Below, piece after piece: positions 44,052 to 57,401 of a DNA stretch of 64,000 nucleotides. Numbering within the stretch: position 1 is the stretch's first letter; every line of letters starts with the position of its first letter. A program made the position numbers and the translations under genes. A model generated the notes under the pieces. That model was not told the origin of the DNA, made no database searches, and was given only the letters and a program-made list of their open reading frames with translations. Origin of the DNA: Streptococcus sp. sy004 (GTDB lineage: Bacteria; Bacillota; Bacilli; Lactobacillales; Streptococcaceae); the NCBI RefSeq assembly GCF_007859205.1, contig NZ_VOHP01000003.1, forward strand, positions 62,001-126,000, read 5' to 3'.

Positions 44052-44067
44052 TTGACAAGGTTGTCAA
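44052..44067. repeat. TTGACA-N4-TGTCAA hairpin between rplI and dnaC
   Basis: Six-base arms TTGACA and TGTCAA around AGGT lie in the 35-base gap between rplI and dnaC. The same motif follows mnmA and recF. It may adjust expression between the two genes. Confidence 0.5.
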
Positions 44068-44072
44068 CTTAT

Positions 44073-44525
44073 TTACGCTTGCTTGACACTTAGTTGAATT
44101 AAACCGTCCACTTCTTTATGTAGCTTAACTGGGACTTCAATTAAGCCCAAGGCACGCAATGGTTGCTCCAATTGGATGTGACGCTTGTCAACCTTAATGC
44201 CATGTTGCTTGTCTAATTCTTCAGCAATTTTCTTCGCTGTAATTGAGCCAAATGTGCGACCATCTGGACCAACTTTTTCGACAAATTTCACAACAAGATT
44301 TTCCTGAGCTAATTGCTCCTTAATAGCTTTAGCTTCAGCCAACTGTTCTGCCTGAGCTTTTGCCTCAGATTTTTGCTTACCACGTAATTCACCCAGGGCT
44401 TGGCTTGTTGCTTCTTTAGCCAAATTTTTCTTAATCAAGAAGTTTTGAGCGTACCCTGTAGGTACTTCTTTAACTTCACCTTTTTTTCCTTTACCCTTAA
44501 CATCTTGTAAAAATAAAACTTTCAT
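44073..44525 (-). CDS. rplI: 50S ribosomal protein L9
   Basis: A 150-residue protein with the N-terminal L9 signature [21 protein letters not shown] and [13 protein letters not shown], a long connecting helix (about 45-75), and the C-terminal domain ([26 protein letters not shown]). It starts one base after gdpP. Confidence 0.97.
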   Translation of the reverse strand: MKVLFLQDVKGKGKKGEVKEVPTGYAQNFLIKKNLAKEATSQALGELRGKQKSEAKAQAEQLAEAKAIKEQLAQENLVVKFVEKVGPDGRTFGSITAKKIAEELDKQHGIKVDKRHIQLEQPLRALGLIEVPVKLHKEVDGLIQLSVKQA

Positions 44526-44526
44526 C

Positions 44527-46485
44527 TTAATTCTCCTTTGTATAACAATGTTTTCTAATAGTAGTAATCAATAAATTATAGGCTTGCGTGACAGTCATAT
44601 CTTGTAACTGACAGGCTGCCAGATTGAAATGGCCACCGCCACCCATATCTTCCATAATACGTTGAACATTGACTTGATTGCGACTACGAGCAGAAATTGC
44701 CACTTGGTTGTCAACTGTTTTCACAACTGTAAAGCTGGCATCAATCCCTGACATGGTCAACAGCGTATCTGCTGCCTTACTAGCAATGACATTGGTATAA
44801 GTGGTATAGTCTGTACCATTTGCCACAATGATATTATCGTAGAGCCGCTCGCCTCTTAGAATCAACTTATTGACCAGACGATACTCATCAAAATCAGTAG
44901 CCGAAATCGCTTGAATGACACTATTATCACTTCCGATATTTCTCAAATAACTAGCGACATCAAAGGTTCGACTGGTCACACGATTAGAGAAATTCTTAGT
45001 ATCAAGCATGATACCTGCCATTATCAAACTAGCTTTTACCTTACTCAAACGTTTTTTAGCCCCTTGAAATTGAATCAATTCAGTGACTAATTCACAAGCA
45101 CTGCTTGCACCACTCTCAACAAAAGTCAAAATCGCATTTTTGGGGAAATCCTGATCACGACGATGATGGTCAATCACAATCACTTCTGTAAACTGATCGT
45201 AAAGCTCCCTTGACAAAGTCAAAGAAAGTTTTGAATGATCAACCATGATTAACAAGGACTGATCTGTAACTAGATCCATGGCTTCTTCAATCGTCAACAT
45301 GGCTTGATAGTCTTCATTTTCTAATTGAGAGAGCGAACGTTTAATGTCCTCACTAAGGTAATTAGGATCATAAACGACATAGGCTTTATCTAACAGACTA
45401 GCAGCAAAATGCTGCATCCCAACTGAAGCACCCAAAGCATCTAAATCTAGTTTCTTATGACCAACCACAAAGACCTGATCTGCCATGCGAATCTTATCAG
45501 AAATCGCCGTCATCATTGCTCTGGTACGTGTTCGTGAACGCTTAATCGTTGACGCTGTTCCACCACCAAAATACATGACTTTTTGATGTTCAGCATTTTC
45601 TTTAACAACTGCCTGGTCGCCCCCACGCATCAGAGCCATATTTAAGTTCTGATTAGCTAGACTACCAATTTGATCATAGTCCCCTCTACCGTAGGAAGCA
45701 CCAATACTCAATGTCAGAGATAGCTCTTTTTCTTTAGCGGCCTTACGAAACTCTTCCAAAATATCAAACTTATTCGCTATCAACTCTTGTAACATTTGAT
45801 AATCGGTAAAAAAGAGAAAACGATCACTCGCCAAACGACGATAAAACATCTGCCGTTCTTGAACAAATTTGGCAATAAAATCAGCCACAAAACTATTGAT
45901 TTGAGAAACCTGAGCATCTGACAAATCATCCGTTACTTCATCATAATTATCCACAGAAATCAACCCAATAACTGATTGAAAATCCAAGCGCTGACGAGCT
46001 TGTTCTGATACGGTGACATTGAAAAAATAGAGAATTTCTTTGTCCCAGTAAACCGTATAATCTTTCCCTGACAGACTAAAGGTTGAATTGCTAGGATGAT
46101 TCAAGCTATTGATGACAAAGGTTTCCATAGCCAAAGTATCTACCTGACCAGAATCAGCGGTGAAGACCAATTCCGTATAAGGATTAAACCATGAAATTTC
46201 CTTACTTATTTCATCAAAACGAATCACCCCTACTGGCATCTGGTCCAAAAGTCGTTTAAGACTTTCTTCTGTTTGCTCATTCAAAAGGGAGATTTGTTCC
46301 AAATCAGTTAGACGATAGGATTGTTTTTGATAAAATAACAGACCAATCAAGAAACCAATAGCTAAAAAGATAGCTGTCAGTAAAACAATTTCTGATTGGG
46401 TTAGGCGAACACAAATGGCCAATAAGCCAAATAGGATACAACCAATCATCAGAAGTTGAAATTTTGTTAAACGAAATATTCTCAT
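44527..46485 (-). CDS. gdpP: Cyclic-di-AMP phosphodiesterase GdpP
   Basis: Membrane enzyme that degrades c-di-AMP. The 652-residue product has two membrane helices (about 9-28 and 33-50), a degenerate PAS domain (60-150), a degenerate GGDEF domain (about 170-300), then DHH and DHHA1 domains (about 340-640) with [30 protein letters not shown] and [12 protein letters not shown]. Gene order gdpP-rplI-dnaC is conserved. The promoter is an extended -10 at 46507-46515. Confidence 0.96.
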   Translation of the reverse strand: MRIFRLTKFQLLMIGCILFGLLAICVRLTQSEIVLLTAIFLAIGFLIGLLFYQKQSYRLTDLEQISLLNEQTEESLKRLLDQMPVGVIRFDEISKEISWFNPYTELVFTADSGQVDTLAMETFVINSLNHPSNSTFSLSGKDYTVYWDKEILYFFNVTVSEQARQRLDFQSVIGLISVDNYDEVTDDLSDAQVSQINSFVADFIAKFVQERQMFYRRLASDRFLFFTDYQMLQELIANKFDILEEFRKAAKEKELSLTLSIGASYGRGDYDQIGSLANQNLNMALMRGGDQAVVKENAEHQKVMYFGGGTASTIKRSRTRTRAMMTAISDKIRMADQVFVVGHKKLDLDALGASVGMQHFAASLLDKAYVVYDPNYLSEDIKRSLSQLENEDYQAMLTIEEAMDLVTDQSLLIMVDHSKLSLTLSRELYDQFTEVIVIDHHRRDQDFPKNAILTFVESGASSACELVTELIQFQGAKKRLSKVKASLIMAGIMLDTKNFSNRVTSRTFDVASYLRNIGSDNSVIQAISATDFDEYRLVNKLILRGERLYDNIIVANGTDYTTYTNVIASKAADTLLTMSGIDASFTVVKTVDNQVAISARSRNQVNVQRIMEDMGGGGHFNLAACQLQDMTVTQAYNLLITTIRKHCYTKEN

Positions 46486-46506
46486 TTATAAACCTCTTAA
46501 ATGGTT

Positions 46507-46515
46507 ATTATACCA
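46507..46515 (-). promoter_or_regulatory. gdpP-rplI-dnaC promoter (extended -10)
   Basis: The minus strand reads TGGTATAAT about 20 bases before the gdpP ATG; no good -35. Confidence 0.5.
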
Positions 46516-46529
46516 TAAAAGATAGGAGA

Positions 46530-46570
46530 AAAAAAGCCTTGAAAATCTAGCCCTTACAACTGGCTTTTTT
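46530..46570 (-). terminator. Terminator of mnmG
   Basis: AAAAAAGCC and GGCTTTTTT pair around a long loop of 23 bases that contains the mnmG stop; a seven-T run follows on the minus strand. Confidence 0.6.
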
Positions 46571-48442
46571 ATTTCCTTCCAAATAGACCATAAGAATTGA
46601 AATGTCTGCTGGATTAACCCCTGAAATCCGACTAGCTTGACCAATCGTTTCAGGATTGATTTTCTTAAACTTCTGTCTAGCTTCTGTCGCAATCGAATCA
46701 ATATCATCCCAATCAATCGTCGCTGGAATGCGTTTTTCTTCCATTCGCTTCATCTTCGCCACTTGATCCAATGCTTTGTTGATATAGCCTTCATACTTGA
46801 TTTCAGTTTCTAAAAGCTCAATCACTTTACTATCCAAATCTTCTGCTGCAGGACCAACAAAATCAACCACTGTTTCATAGCTAATTTCTGGTCGGCGCAT
46901 AAATTCTTTTGCTGTCATCGCATCGGTTAAAGGTTTAAATCCTAGAGCAGTCACTCGTTCATTGGTTTCTTTAACAGGCTTTAATTTGATACTATCCAAG
47001 CGTTTAAGTTCATTCTCAAATTGCGCTTTTTTAATCTCAAAGACTTGGTAACGTTCGTCATCGACCAAACCAACTTGACGTCCAATTTCAGTTAGACGCA
47101 TGTCGGCATTATCATGACGTAAAATCAAACGATACTCTGCTCGACTGGTCAACAAACGATAGGGTTCCAAGGTTCCCTTGGTCACCAAATCATCAATCAT
47201 CACCCCGATGTAAGCATCACTACGTTTCAAAATCAACTCTGGCTTACCTTGGACTTTCAGAGCTGCATTGATACCGGCAATCAAGCCTTGACCTGCTGCT
47301 TCTTCATAACCTGATGTCCCATTAGTCTGACCAGCTGTAAATAAACCTGAAATCAGTTTGGTTTCTAAGGTCGCTCGCAATTGATGAGGCAAGACAATAT
47401 CATACTCAATCGCATAACCAGTTCGCATCATCTCGGCATTCTCTAATCCTTTAATAGAATGGAGCAAGTCACGTTGAACATCTTCTGGCAAACTGGTTGA
47501 CAAGCCTTGAACATAAACTTCTTCTGTATTACGACCTTCTGGCTCCAAAAAGAGTTGATGACGCTCTTTATCTGCAAAACGGACAATCTTATCTTCAATT
47601 GACGGACAATAACGTGGCCCAACACCTTGAACAATCCCTGAAAACATCGGAGCACGATGCAGGTTAGCATTGATAATGGCATGGCTATCAGCATTGGTAT
47701 AGGTCAACCAACAAGGGATTTGATCTTGTAAATAGTCTTGGTCTTTAGACAAAAATGAGAAGTGATTAGGTTTTTCATCTCCAGGTTGAATCTCAGTCAC
47801 CTCATAATTGATTGACGACGCCTTAACACGTGGAGGAGTTCCTGTCTTAAAACGTCCAATTTCCAAACCTAAATTTTTCAAATTATCTGCCAAGGTCACA
47901 GAAGCTAGACTATTATTTGGCCCTGACGAATATTTCAAATCTCCAATGATAATCTCGCCACGCAAAGCCGTACCAGTTGTCACAACAACCGTCTTAGCAC
48001 CATAAGATTGACCAGTTGCCGTAACCACACCCACAACCTGACCATCTTCTACTAAAATATCATCAATCATGGTCTGACGTAGGGTTAGGTTTTCTTGATT
48101 TTCAACCGTTTTTTTCATCTCATTGGCATAAAGTACTTTATCTGCTTGAGCACGAAGTGCACGAACGGCAGGACCTTTACCTGTATTTAGCATCTTCATT
48201 TGAATATAAGTCTTGTCAATATTCTTACCCATTTCTCCACCAAGAGCATCAATCTCACGTACCACAATTCCCTTGGCTGATCCACCGATAGACGGATTAC
48301 ACGGCATAAAAGCCAACATATCTAGGTTAATGGTCGCAAGTAAGGTTTGACAGCCCATACGAGCCGCTGCCAAGCTGGCTTCTACCCCAGCATGACCTGC
48401 ACCAATCACAATCACATCATAGTTTTCAATAAATTGAGTCAT
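46547..48442 (-). CDS. mnmG: tRNA uridine-5-carboxymethylaminomethyl modification enzyme MnmG (GidA)
   Basis: FAD-dependent partner of MnmE that modifies U34 of tRNAs. The 631-residue product has [72 protein letters not shown], and [21 protein letters not shown], all family hallmarks. Length normal. It is monocistronic with a terminator at its 3' end. Confidence 0.97.
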   Translation of the reverse strand: MTQFIENYDVIVIGAGHAGVEASLAAARMGCQTLLATINLDMLAFMPCNPSIGGSAKGIVVREIDALGGEMGKNIDKTYIQMKMLNTGKGPAVRALRAQADKVLYANEMKKTVENQENLTLRQTMIDDILVEDGQVVGVVTATGQSYGAKTVVVTTGTALRGEIIIGDLKYSSGPNNSLASVTLADNLKNLGLEIGRFKTGTPPRVKASSINYEVTEIQPGDEKPNHFSFLSKDQDYLQDQIPCWLTYTNADSHAIINANLHRAPMFSGIVQGVGPRYCPSIEDKIVRFADKERHQLFLEPEGRNTEEVYVQGLSTSLPEDVQRDLLHSIKGLENAEMMRTGYAIEYDIVLPHQLRATLETKLISGLFTAGQTNGTSGYEEAAGQGLIAGINAALKVQGKPELILKRSDAYIGVMIDDLVTKGTLEPYRLLTSRAEYRLILRHDNADMRLTEIGRQVGLVDDERYQVFEIKKAQFENELKRLDSIKLKPVKETNERVTALGFKPLTDAMTAKEFMRRPEISYETVVDFVGPAAEDLDSKVIELLETEIKYEGYINKALDQVAKMKRMEEKRIPATIDWDDIDSIATEARQKFKKINPETIGQASRISGVNPADISILMVYLEGNKKASCKG

Positions 48443-48544
48443 GTCTTCTCTTTTCTAAAATTTCTTGTAACTACTACAATTACTGCGCGCTGCAATGTCT
48501 AAAACAGCTTGAAAAAATGATAACATCTTCCTTAATAAACAGCT

Positions 48545-49000
48545 TTATTGAGACTCATTATCAATAATCTGTTTAACTTGTCCTTGCCAATTTACTAATT
48601 CTTTTTTCAAAAATTTAGGACTAAGATCAAGTTTCTCCAAGTCTGAGAAATCTACCCATTCACACTGGCGAATGGATTGCCCTTCTTTCATATAAAGACT
48701 TGGTTCAGACAAGGGGGTAAGCAAATAATGAAATTCAATTTGATGATAAGCTTGACTGCCTAGCTCAAATTGATTTTCTACAACAAAAGCCAATGGACCA
48801 ACTTCTACTTCAATTCCAATTTCTTCTCGAATTTCTCGTCGAATAGCAGCCTCTGTTGTTTCACCAACTTGAATAGCACCTCCTAAGGTACAATACTTGC
48901 CCTCAGGTGACTTGACAAGTAAGAGCTTTTCATCTTTGACTAACAACCCTGTCGCACGCACACCAAATGACTGCTTGTCCACTACTGTACGAAAATCCAT
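48545..49000 (-). CDS. Nudix hydrolase
   Basis: A 151-residue protein with a complete Nudix box GGAIQVGETTEAAIRREIREEIGIE (about residues 40-64; GX5EX7REUXEEXGU pattern fulfilled). It hydrolyses a nucleoside diphosphate linked to another moiety; the substrate is unknown. It lies alone between mnmA and mnmG. The middle region reads VENQFELGSQAYHQIEFHYLL. Confidence 0.88.
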   Translation of the reverse strand: MDFRTVVDKQSFGVRATGLLVKDEKLLLVKSPEGKYCTLGGAIQVGETTEAAIRREIREEIGIEVEVGPLAFVVENQFELGSQAYHQIEFHYLLTPLSEPSLYMKEGQSIRQCEWVDFSDLEKLDLSPKFLKKELVNWQGQVKQIIDNESQ

Positions 49001-49172
49001 CTACTCTCCTTTTATTGCAAAAAATGGCCAAATCCCTTGAAAACTGTACATCAAAAACGTCCAATTCCCATGAGCTTTGACCATCATCGTTATTGTTAAA
49101 TTTAGTTTAGCAGATTTTATCCTATTAGACAATGGTCAAGACTAGCTAATCACATTTTCTATGAAATCAAAA

Positions 49173-49188
49173 TTGACAAGCTTGTCAA
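49173..49188. repeat. Perfect 16-bp palindrome directly after the mnmA stop
   Basis: TTGACAAGCTTGTCAA begins right after the mnmA stop and is followed on the minus strand by TTTTG; it may act as a weak terminator. The outer TTGACA-N4-TGTCAA form is shared with the hairpins after rplI and recF. Confidence 0.55.
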
Positions 49189-52133
<2,945 letters not shown>

Positions 52134-52140
52134 AGTTTTT

Positions 52141-52149
52141 ATTATAGCA
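52141..52149 (-). promoter_or_regulatory. Promoter of the membrane protein gene (extended -10)
   Basis: Minus strand TGCTATAAT (52141-52149) lies just before the start codon at 52133, implying a very short leader. Confidence 0.45.
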
Positions 52150-52174
52150 TACTGGACTTATTTTGACTTAAATG

Positions 52175-52183
52175 TGCTAAAAT
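52175..52183 (+). promoter_or_regulatory. Promoter of the histidine phosphatase gene (extended -10)
   Basis: Plus strand TGCTAAAAT (52175-52183), followed by AGGAGG at about 52190 and ATG at 52203. The same GTGCTAAAATA string occurs before cpsY. Confidence 0.5.
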
Positions 52184-52202
52184 AAATCAAGGAGGTTATC
52201 TA

Positions 52203-52811
52203 ATGAACCAAACAATCTATCTAGTTAGACATGCACAACCTGATTTTACCAATAAAGATGACAGTCGCTCTTTAAGTCAAAAAGGTTTACAAGATTGTCA
52301 ACTAATTGATAAGTTTTTCTACCACCATAAAATTGATCTCATCCTATCCAGTCCTTATAAACGTGCTTACGATACCATTCTTAGCCTTGCTAAACAAAAA
52401 CGTCTAGAGATTATTTGTAATGAACGTTTTCGTGAACGTAAAATTACAGATCATTGGATTGAAGATTTTGATGACTTTTCTCAAAAACAATGGCAAGATT
52501 TTTCCTATCGTTATTCTGACGGCGAATCACTCGCACAAGTACAAAAACGTATTCTAGCTGGCTTGACAGAAACTTTACATCATTCCAATGCTAAAACAAT
52601 TGTTATCGGCTCACATGGAACAGCAATTTCGACAGTTATAAAACATTATCATCCTAGATTTGATTATCTGCATTTTCAAGACATTAAAAATCTTATGCCC
52701 TTTATCTTAAAAATCAAGTTTGAAGACAAGCTTGCGTCAAACCTTATCCTTTACATCCTTTTTACAGGGGAGGAAATCAGCTATCCAATTAAAAATCAAC
52801 AAAAAACCTAG
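52203..52811 (+). CDS. Histidine phosphatase family protein
   Basis: A 202-residue member of the phosphoglycerate mutase-like superfamily: the phospho-acceptor motif is YLVRHAQPDF (RHA rather than RHG), the pocket SSPYKRAYDTI follows, with a catalytic Glu in ERFRERKITDHW and the second His in IGSHGTAIS. It is probably a phosphatase; the substrate is unknown. It is convergent with a secreted transglycosylase gene, sharing a terminator. Confidence 0.88.
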   Translation: MNQTIYLVRHAQPDFTNKDDSRSLSQKGLQDCQLIDKFFYHHKIDLILSSPYKRAYDTILSLAKQKRLEIICNERFRERKITDHWIEDFDDFSQKQWQDFSYRYSDGESLAQVQKRILAGLTETLHHSNAKTIVIGSHGTAISTVIKHYHPRFDYLHFQDIKNLMPFILKIKFEDKLASNLILYILFTGEEISYPIKNQQKT

Positions 52812-52830
52812 CTTAATTGCTAGGTTCTTA
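52805..52830 (+). terminator. Bidirectional terminator
   Basis: AACCTAGC (52805-52812) and GCTAGGTT (52819-52826) around TTAATT, between the convergent phosphatase and transglycosylase genes. Confidence 0.7.
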
Positions 52831-52832
52831 TT

Positions 52833-53597
52833 TTATTGCATACCCCAAGCTGCTAAGCCTTGAGCATTATAGGCATTGATTGCTGCGTTAATCTGATCTT
52901 GGACAGTTGCTGTCGAACCCCAACCTGGAATTGTTTGGAAAAGACCTGACGCTCCTGACGGATTATAGGCATTAGGGTCACCATTTGACTCACGCGCGAT
53001 GATATATTCCCAAGTTGCTTGAGAAACACCTGTCGCCGCAGCCATTTGAGCGGCAGCTTCACTACCGACAGCACCTGCCGTATTACCATTAGCTAAAGCA
53101 GCATAACTACTGTTAGTATTATTATAAGCTGGTGCAGTCGCCTCATAGGCCACTTGTTCTCCAGTATAATAAGCCGTTGAATAATCTACATATTCAGCTG
53201 GAACTGTTTCTTCTACTGCCACTGTTCCTGCATCAGCCAAAACTTGAGATGAGGCTTGATCAACTGAAGTTGACTCTGCCATTACTGAACTAGACTCCGT
53301 GACGCTAGATTCTGATAAATCTTCCACATTAGAAGAACTTGAAGTTGATTCACTTTGATTTTCTTCTGAAGACGATGATGTGTCTTTTTTTGTTGACATC
53401 AAATCAACTTTAATTGATGAACTACTTGCTGATGACGTTTGACTTGATGATGTTGTTGTTTTTTCAGCCATAGACGAAGCTGTCAACACTTGTTTACCAG
53501 TCAAAATCAAAATAGTGGTAACTAAGAGGGCTAAAATTCCTAAAACCGCCTGCTTAGCAACACCAAGTTTTCTTGGTTTCTTGCTACGATATGACAT
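52833..53597 (-). CDS. Secreted transglycosylase-like (SceD/IsaA-type) protein
   Basis: A 254-residue protein with an N-terminal membrane/signal helix (about 15-36), a Ser/Thr-rich linker (about 40-125), and a C-terminal lysozyme-like fold: [22 protein letters not shown], with the catalytic Glu, then [10 protein letters not shown] and [19 protein letters not shown]. It probably trims or binds peptidoglycan outside the cell. Its promoter region shares an 18-base element with the LysM protein gene next to it, so both may be co-regulated. Confidence 0.87.
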   Translation of the reverse strand: MSYRSKKPRKLGVAKQAVLGILALLVTTILILTGKQVLTASSMAEKTTTSSSQTSSASSSSIKVDLMSTKKDTSSSSEENQSESTSSSSNVEDLSESSVTESSSVMAESTSVDQASSQVLADAGTVAVEETVPAEYVDYSTAYYTGEQVAYEATAPAYNNTNSSYAALANGNTAGAVGSEAAAQMAAATGVSQATWEYIIARESNGDPNAYNPSGASGLFQTIPGWGSTATVQDQINAAINAYNAQGLAAWGMQ

Positions 53598-53666
53598 AAC
53601 TATGTACCTTCTCTTTCATTAACTGCTCTTATCTTACCGATAAAATATTACTTTTTGATAGATATT

Positions 53667-53684
53667 TCATTAAAAATATTACAA
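53667..53684 (-). promoter_or_regulatory. Shared 18-bp element upstream of the transglycosylase gene
   Basis: Minus strand TTGTAATATTTTTAATGA, 70 bases before the start. The first half TGTAAT fits a WalR/VicR half-site (TGTWAH). The same element occurs at 54336-54353. Confidence 0.5.
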
Positions 53685-53731
53685 GAATATGTTAATTTAA
53701 GGTAAAATCGTCAAAATTGAGCTATTTTTGA

Positions 53732-54301
53732 CTAATACCACCCATTAGCCAACCAAAATTCTTTAGCTGCTGACCAAGAACCATAACGTTGCGTCACATA
53801 ATTATCAGCCACACGTTCTTGATTTTCAGGCGACAAGTCACCATTTAGATAAGACAAGGTAAGTTGGTAACGCCCATAATATTGACCATTTTGAGCAGTG
53901 TAACTACCACTTGACTCTTTTTGGGCAATCCATTCCTTTGCCGTCAAATCTGCTTCACTCAAAGTTGATGTCGAACTTGTTGTTGCAGTATCATTTTGAG
54001 CAACATCTGCAACTGCCGTTGATGATTGAGTGTTGTCACGTTTAATCGTTAATTCTTGACCAACTGTCAAAACATTAGGATTACTTAGTTGATTTAAGGA
54101 CAGCAAATTATCTAAGGTTGTTTGAAAATCAACAGCAAGACCAGACAAAGTATCACCAGATTTAACCGTATAAGTATCTGCACTAACCAGAGTTGGCACA
54201 CTCAAACTAGCTAAAAGAACAAGACCTGCTACTTTATGTTTTAATCGTTTAGTTTTTGTCATTTGTTTATTTACTCGCTTTCTTTTTCTTGACACCTTCA
54301 T
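53732..54301 (-). CDS. LysM-domain aggregation-promoting/muramidase-like secreted protein
   Basis: A 189-residue secreted protein: signal peptide (about 1-41, LVLLASLSVPTLVSA), a LysM domain (DTYTVKSGDTLSGLAVDFQTTLDNLLSLNQL, about 42-90), a Ser/Thr linker, and a C-terminal lysozyme-like domain (AKEWIAQKESSGSYTAQNGQYYGRYQL; WLANGWY). It resembles APF/SLAP proteins that bind peptidoglycan and affect aggregation. ATG 54301 has AAGG upstream; ATG 54262 is a possible shorter start. Confidence 0.87.
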   Translation of the reverse strand: MKVSRKRKRVNKQMTKTKRLKHKVAGLVLLASLSVPTLVSADTYTVKSGDTLSGLAVDFQTTLDNLLSLNQLSNPNVLTVGQELTIKRDNTQSSTAVADVAQNDTATTSSTSTLSEADLTAKEWIAQKESSGSYTAQNGQYYGRYQLTLSYLNGDLSPENQERVADNYVTQRYGSWSAAKEFWLANGWY

Positions 54302-54335
54302 CTTACCTGCCTTATATTACTAATAAATTAGTTTC

Positions 54336-54353
54336 TCGTTAAAAATATTACAA
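54336..54353 (-). promoter_or_regulatory. Shared 18-bp element upstream of the LysM gene
   Basis: Minus strand TTGTAATATTTTTAACGA, 35 bases before the start; it differs by one base from the element at 53667-53684. TTGTAA could also be a -35 with TAATTT 17 bases downstream. Confidence 0.5.
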
Positions 54354-54371
54354 AAAGATTGCCACAAGACT

Positions 54372-54399
54372 AAAAAAACGCCTTTTAAGGCGTTTTTTT
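54372..54399 (-). terminator. Terminator of the rodZ-pgsA-ECF operon
   Basis: AAAAAAACGCC and GGCGTTTTTTT form an 11-base stem (extendable by two pairs) around a TTTTAA centre, at the ecfT stop. Confidence 0.88.
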
Positions 54400-55195
54400 A
54401 ATTAGTTTTTAGTAAGAATAATAGCACAGCTAACATCAACAGACCTAAGATTAAACTACTATCTGCTTGTTGCCATTTTAAGACACGATACTTACTACGA
54501 CCTTCTCCACCTTGGTAACCTCTAGCTTCCATAGCCAAGGCCAAAGCGTCTGCTCGCTTAAAACTAGAAGCAAAAAGAGGAATTAAGATAGGAACGGTTG
54601 AGCGAATACGTTGTAATAGATTTCCTTCGCCAAAGTCCACTCCTCTTGCTTTTTGAGCTGTCATAATTCGAGTGGCATCGTCCATTAAGGTTGGTACAAA
54701 ACGTAAACTTAAAGAAAGAATTAACCCAATTTCATGAACAGGGACTTTAAATCGCTTGAGTGGACTAAGTAGTGATTCAACCGCATCTGCTAGACTAAGT
54801 GGTGGTGTTGTCAGCGTCAATAAAGTGGACACGCAAGTAATCAAAATGAAACGCATAAAAATTAAACCAGCTTGTGCCAAACTATAATCACTAATCTTAA
54901 TCAAACCCCAATCAAGGAAGACCGTTCCACCTCTTGTAAAAAAGAGTTGAAAAACCGTCGTAAAAAGAATCAAGGCAAACATAGGTTTCAAACCATTAAA
55001 AAAGAAAGATAGTTTAATCCCTGACGCTAAGATCATCAAAAGAGTTGCCCCAGCTAAAATTAAGTTAGTAAGTAAATTATTAGCCCAAAAGATAATCAAA
55101 AGATAAATAAACATCGCCAATAATTTACTTCGTGGATCTAAACGATGAACAAGAGACTGACCAGGAATATAACGTCCTAAAATAAATTTATCCAT
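54398..55195 (-). CDS. ecfT: ECF transporter transmembrane subunit EcfT
   Basis: Shared scaffold of energy-coupling factor vitamin transporters. The 265-residue protein has about five helices, [13 protein letters not shown] near the N-terminus, and the two coupling motifs [13 protein letters not shown] (about 187) and [12 protein letters not shown] (about 222), which contact the ATPases. It overlaps ecfA2 by eight bases. The substrate-binding S components are not in the window. Confidence 0.95.
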   Translation of the reverse strand: MDKFILGRYIPGQSLVHRLDPRSKLLAMFIYLLIIFWANNLLTNLILAGATLLMILASGIKLSFFFNGLKPMFALILFTTVFQLFFTRGGTVFLDWGLIKISDYSLAQAGLIFMRFILITCVSTLLTLTTPPLSLADAVESLLSPLKRFKVPVHEIGLILSLSLRFVPTLMDDATRIMTAQKARGVDFGEGNLLQRIRSTVPILIPLFASSFKRADALALAMEARGYQGGEGRSKYRVLKWQQADSSLILGLLMLAVLLFLLKTN

Positions 55196-56030
55196 ACTTC
55201 ATCATCTCCACAAACTCTTCAATCGTAATCGGTAAATGTTCTAAGTTCATCCCTCTATCTGATAAGGTCTTAGCAAACTGAGTAACTTTAGGCACACCTA
55301 ACTGTTTTTCTTCTAGAAATTCAACTGATTGAAAGACATCCTTAGGTGTTCCTTCTAAAACTAATTTTCCTTTTTCTAACACATAGACAAAATCAGCATA
55401 ATCAGCAACATCATCCATAACATGTGTGACCAAAACAATGGTTAAGCCAGACTGATGTAGTTCTTGAAACAAGGTCATCAGCTCTCTACGACCTTTTGGA
55501 TCAAGACCAGCCGTTGGTTCATCTAACACTAGAACACTAGGGTTCATGGCTAAAATCCCTGCAATCGCAACCCTTCTCATTTGACCACCAGATAGGTGAA
55601 ATGGATTTTTTTCAAAAAGATCTGCTGAAATACCTACTAGGGCTAATTTTTCTTTCGCAATGCTTTCTGCTGTCGCTTGATCGACACCAAAATTTTGTGG
55701 TCCAAAAGCCACATCTTTCAAAACCGTTTCTTCAAATAACTGACTTTCTGGAAATTGAAAAACCAGACCTACTTTTTGACGTAACGAACGAATATTAGTT
55801 GGCTTGGCCTGTTTGGTAATGACCATTTCATCAACCAAGACTGTCCCTTCTGTCGGCAGATTTAGACCATTTAATAGTTGCATGAGCGTTGATTTGCCAG
55901 AACCTGTATGTCCAATAAAAGCCGTATAGCTGCCATTTTTAATCTCAGCGGTTACATCAAAAAGGGCTCGCTCTTCTAAAGGCGTCCCCACTTGATAGGT
56001 AAAATCTACTTGCTTGAGGCTAATTCCCAT
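55188..56030 (-). CDS. ecfA2: ECF transporter ATPase EcfA2
   Basis: A 280-residue ABC ATPase with [26 protein letters not shown], Walker [15 protein letters not shown] (about 37-50), Q-loop [10 protein letters not shown], signature [14 protein letters not shown] and Walker [14 protein letters not shown]. The TPxExRALFDV start marks it as the A2 subunit. It overlaps ecfA1 by 25 bases and ecfT by eight. Confidence 0.95.
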   Translation of the reverse strand: MGISLKQVDFTYQVGTPLEERALFDVTAEIKNGSYTAFIGHTGSGKSTLMQLLNGLNLPTEGTVLVDEMVITKQAKPTNIRSLRQKVGLVFQFPESQLFEETVLKDVAFGPQNFGVDQATAESIAKEKLALVGISADLFEKNPFHLSGGQMRRVAIAGILAMNPSVLVLDEPTAGLDPKGRRELMTLFQELHQSGLTIVLVTHVMDDVADYADFVYVLEKGKLVLEGTPKDVFQSVEFLEEKQLGVPKVTQFAKTLSDRGMNLEHLPITIEEFVEMMKYG

Positions 56031-56851
56031 AATCTATCTCCTAATTCTTCTTCTGTCATATAATCAAAATCAGATAAGACACCTGCCTCAATCAAGGACA
56101 TCTGCAATCGAGAACTAAATGGTTGATCCAGACCTAGATCTAATAGATTTCTATTTTCTTCTGAAAAAAGTTCTCTCGGACTAAGATCAAGCTCCACTTG
56201 ACCTTTTTTCATCACTAAAACACGATCGCTTAGATTCACTTCATCCAAATCATGCGTAATGGAAATCACGGTTAAACCATAAGTGTCACGAACCTTTTTA
56301 ATCAAAGACATGACCTCACGACGCCCATTTGGATCCAACATACTGGTAGCTTCATCTAAAATCATAATGTCAGGTCGCATAGCAATCACACCAGCAATGG
56401 CAACACGCTGTTTTTGCCCCCCAGACAACCTTGCTGGTTCTTTGTCTCTAAATGCTGACATTCCAACCATTGCGAGAGCTTCAGTGATTCGATTTTCCAT
56501 TTCGTCTTTACTGAGTCCTTGATTTTCTAAACCAAAAGCAATGTCATCTTCCACAGTTGCACCAACAAATTGATTATCGGGATTTTGAAATACCATACCA
56601 ATTTGACGACGAATCTGCCATAAATTTTTCTCAGTCAATTCTTGACCAGAAATATAAATCTGACCACTTTCTGCTGATAAAAGACCGTCTAATAATCTAA
56701 CTGTCGTTGACTTACCAGAACCATTATGACCAATAATAGACAACCATTCTCCTTGTTTCACGTGAAACGATAACTCTTTTAAAAGATAATTCTGATCGTC
56801 ACTATCGTATTTAAAATTAAGTTTGTTAACATCAATTATGATTTGACTCAT
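56006..56851 (-). CDS. ecfA1: ECF transporter ATPase EcfA1
   Basis: A 281-residue ABC ATPase with Walker [15 protein letters not shown] (about 41-54), Q-loop [17 protein letters not shown], signature [14 protein letters not shown] and Walker [14 protein letters not shown]. It overlaps pgsA by four bases and ecfA2 by 25, so all are one operon. A parS-like site for chromosome segregation is embedded in its coding sequence (56754-56769). Confidence 0.95.
   Translation of the reverse strand: MSQIIIDVNKLNFKYDSDDQNYLLKELSFHVKQGEWLSIIGHNGSGKSTTVRLLDGLLSAESGQIYISGQELTEKNLWQIRRQIGMVFQNPDNQFVGATVEDDIAFGLENQGLSKDEMENRITEALAMVGMSAFRDKEPARLSGGQKQRVAIAGVIAMRPDIMILDEATSMLDPNGRREVMSLIKKVRDTYGLTVISITHDLDEVNLSDRVLVMKKGQVELDLSPRELFSEENRNLLDLGLDQPFSSRLQMSLIEAGVLSDFDYMTEEELGDRLWELASSK
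56754..56769. other. parS-like chromosome segregation site
   Basis: TGTTTCACGTGAAACG matches the conserved bacterial parS sequence (TGTTTCACGTGAAACA) at 15 of 16 positions. It lies inside ecfA1. ParB binding here would mark an origin-proximal region. Confidence 0.75.
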
Positions 56852-57393
56852 TTGAAGGTACCTTTAAATAAGAAGCTAGCTCCTTTAAAATAATCATAAC
56901 CAGAATAAATCGTAAAAAACAAGGCAACATAAAGTAGGACAGTCCCTAACACAGACCAACCCAATAATAAAAAGATAATAGATAACATTTGAGTGGTTGT
57001 TTTAATCTTTCCTGGCATAGCAGCAGCCAGCACTTCTCCACCTGTTTCAACTAAAAGCAAACGAAGACCTGTTACTGCCAACTCACGACAAATAATTACC
57101 GCACTCAACCAAGCTGGGGCTAGGTCTAAGCCCACCAACATGATAAAAGCACTCATTACCAAAATTTTATCGGCCAGTGGATCAGCAAATTTACCAAAAT
57201 TAGTCACAACCTGCCATTTACGAGCCAAATAACCATCCAAATAATCCGTTAGACTGGCAAATGCAAAAATAACCGCAGCCCAAATTTGATAACTAGCTCG
57301 ATGAGGTAGCGAAGTCAATATTAGAAAAACAGGGATTAAAATAATTCGCAAAAGCGTTAAAAGATTGGGGATATTTTCCTTTTTACTAAACAT
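56848..57393 (-). CDS. pgsA: CDP-diacylglycerol-glycerol-3-phosphate 3-phosphatidyltransferase
   Basis: Makes phosphatidylglycerol phosphate. The 181-residue membrane enzyme has four or more helices and the CDP-alcohol phosphotransferase motif DYLDGYLARKWQVVTNFGKFADPLADK (DGxxAR...G...D...D, residues about 47-73). It starts eight bases after rodZ and overlaps ecfA1 by four. Confidence 0.95.
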   Translation of the reverse strand: MFSKKENIPNLLTLLRIILIPVFLILTSLPHRASYQIWAAVIFAFASLTDYLDGYLARKWQVVTNFGKFADPLADKILVMSAFIMLVGLDLAPAWLSAVIICRELAVTGLRLLLVETGGEVLAAAMPGKIKTTTQMLSIIFLLLGWSVLGTVLLYVALFFTIYSGYDYFKGASFLFKGTFK

Positions 57394-57401
57394 AAAAACC
57401 T

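Noticed and set aside
45949-45960. TTATCCACA, a DnaA-box-like sequence
   Set aside because: A single box inside gdpP; no cluster of boxes or AT-rich unwinding element is nearby, so no origin is called.
46486-46716. 76-residue ORF overlapping the mnmG end and its downstream gap
   Set aside because: It lies in an alternative frame of mnmG with no family features or ribosome site; mnmG coding is certain.
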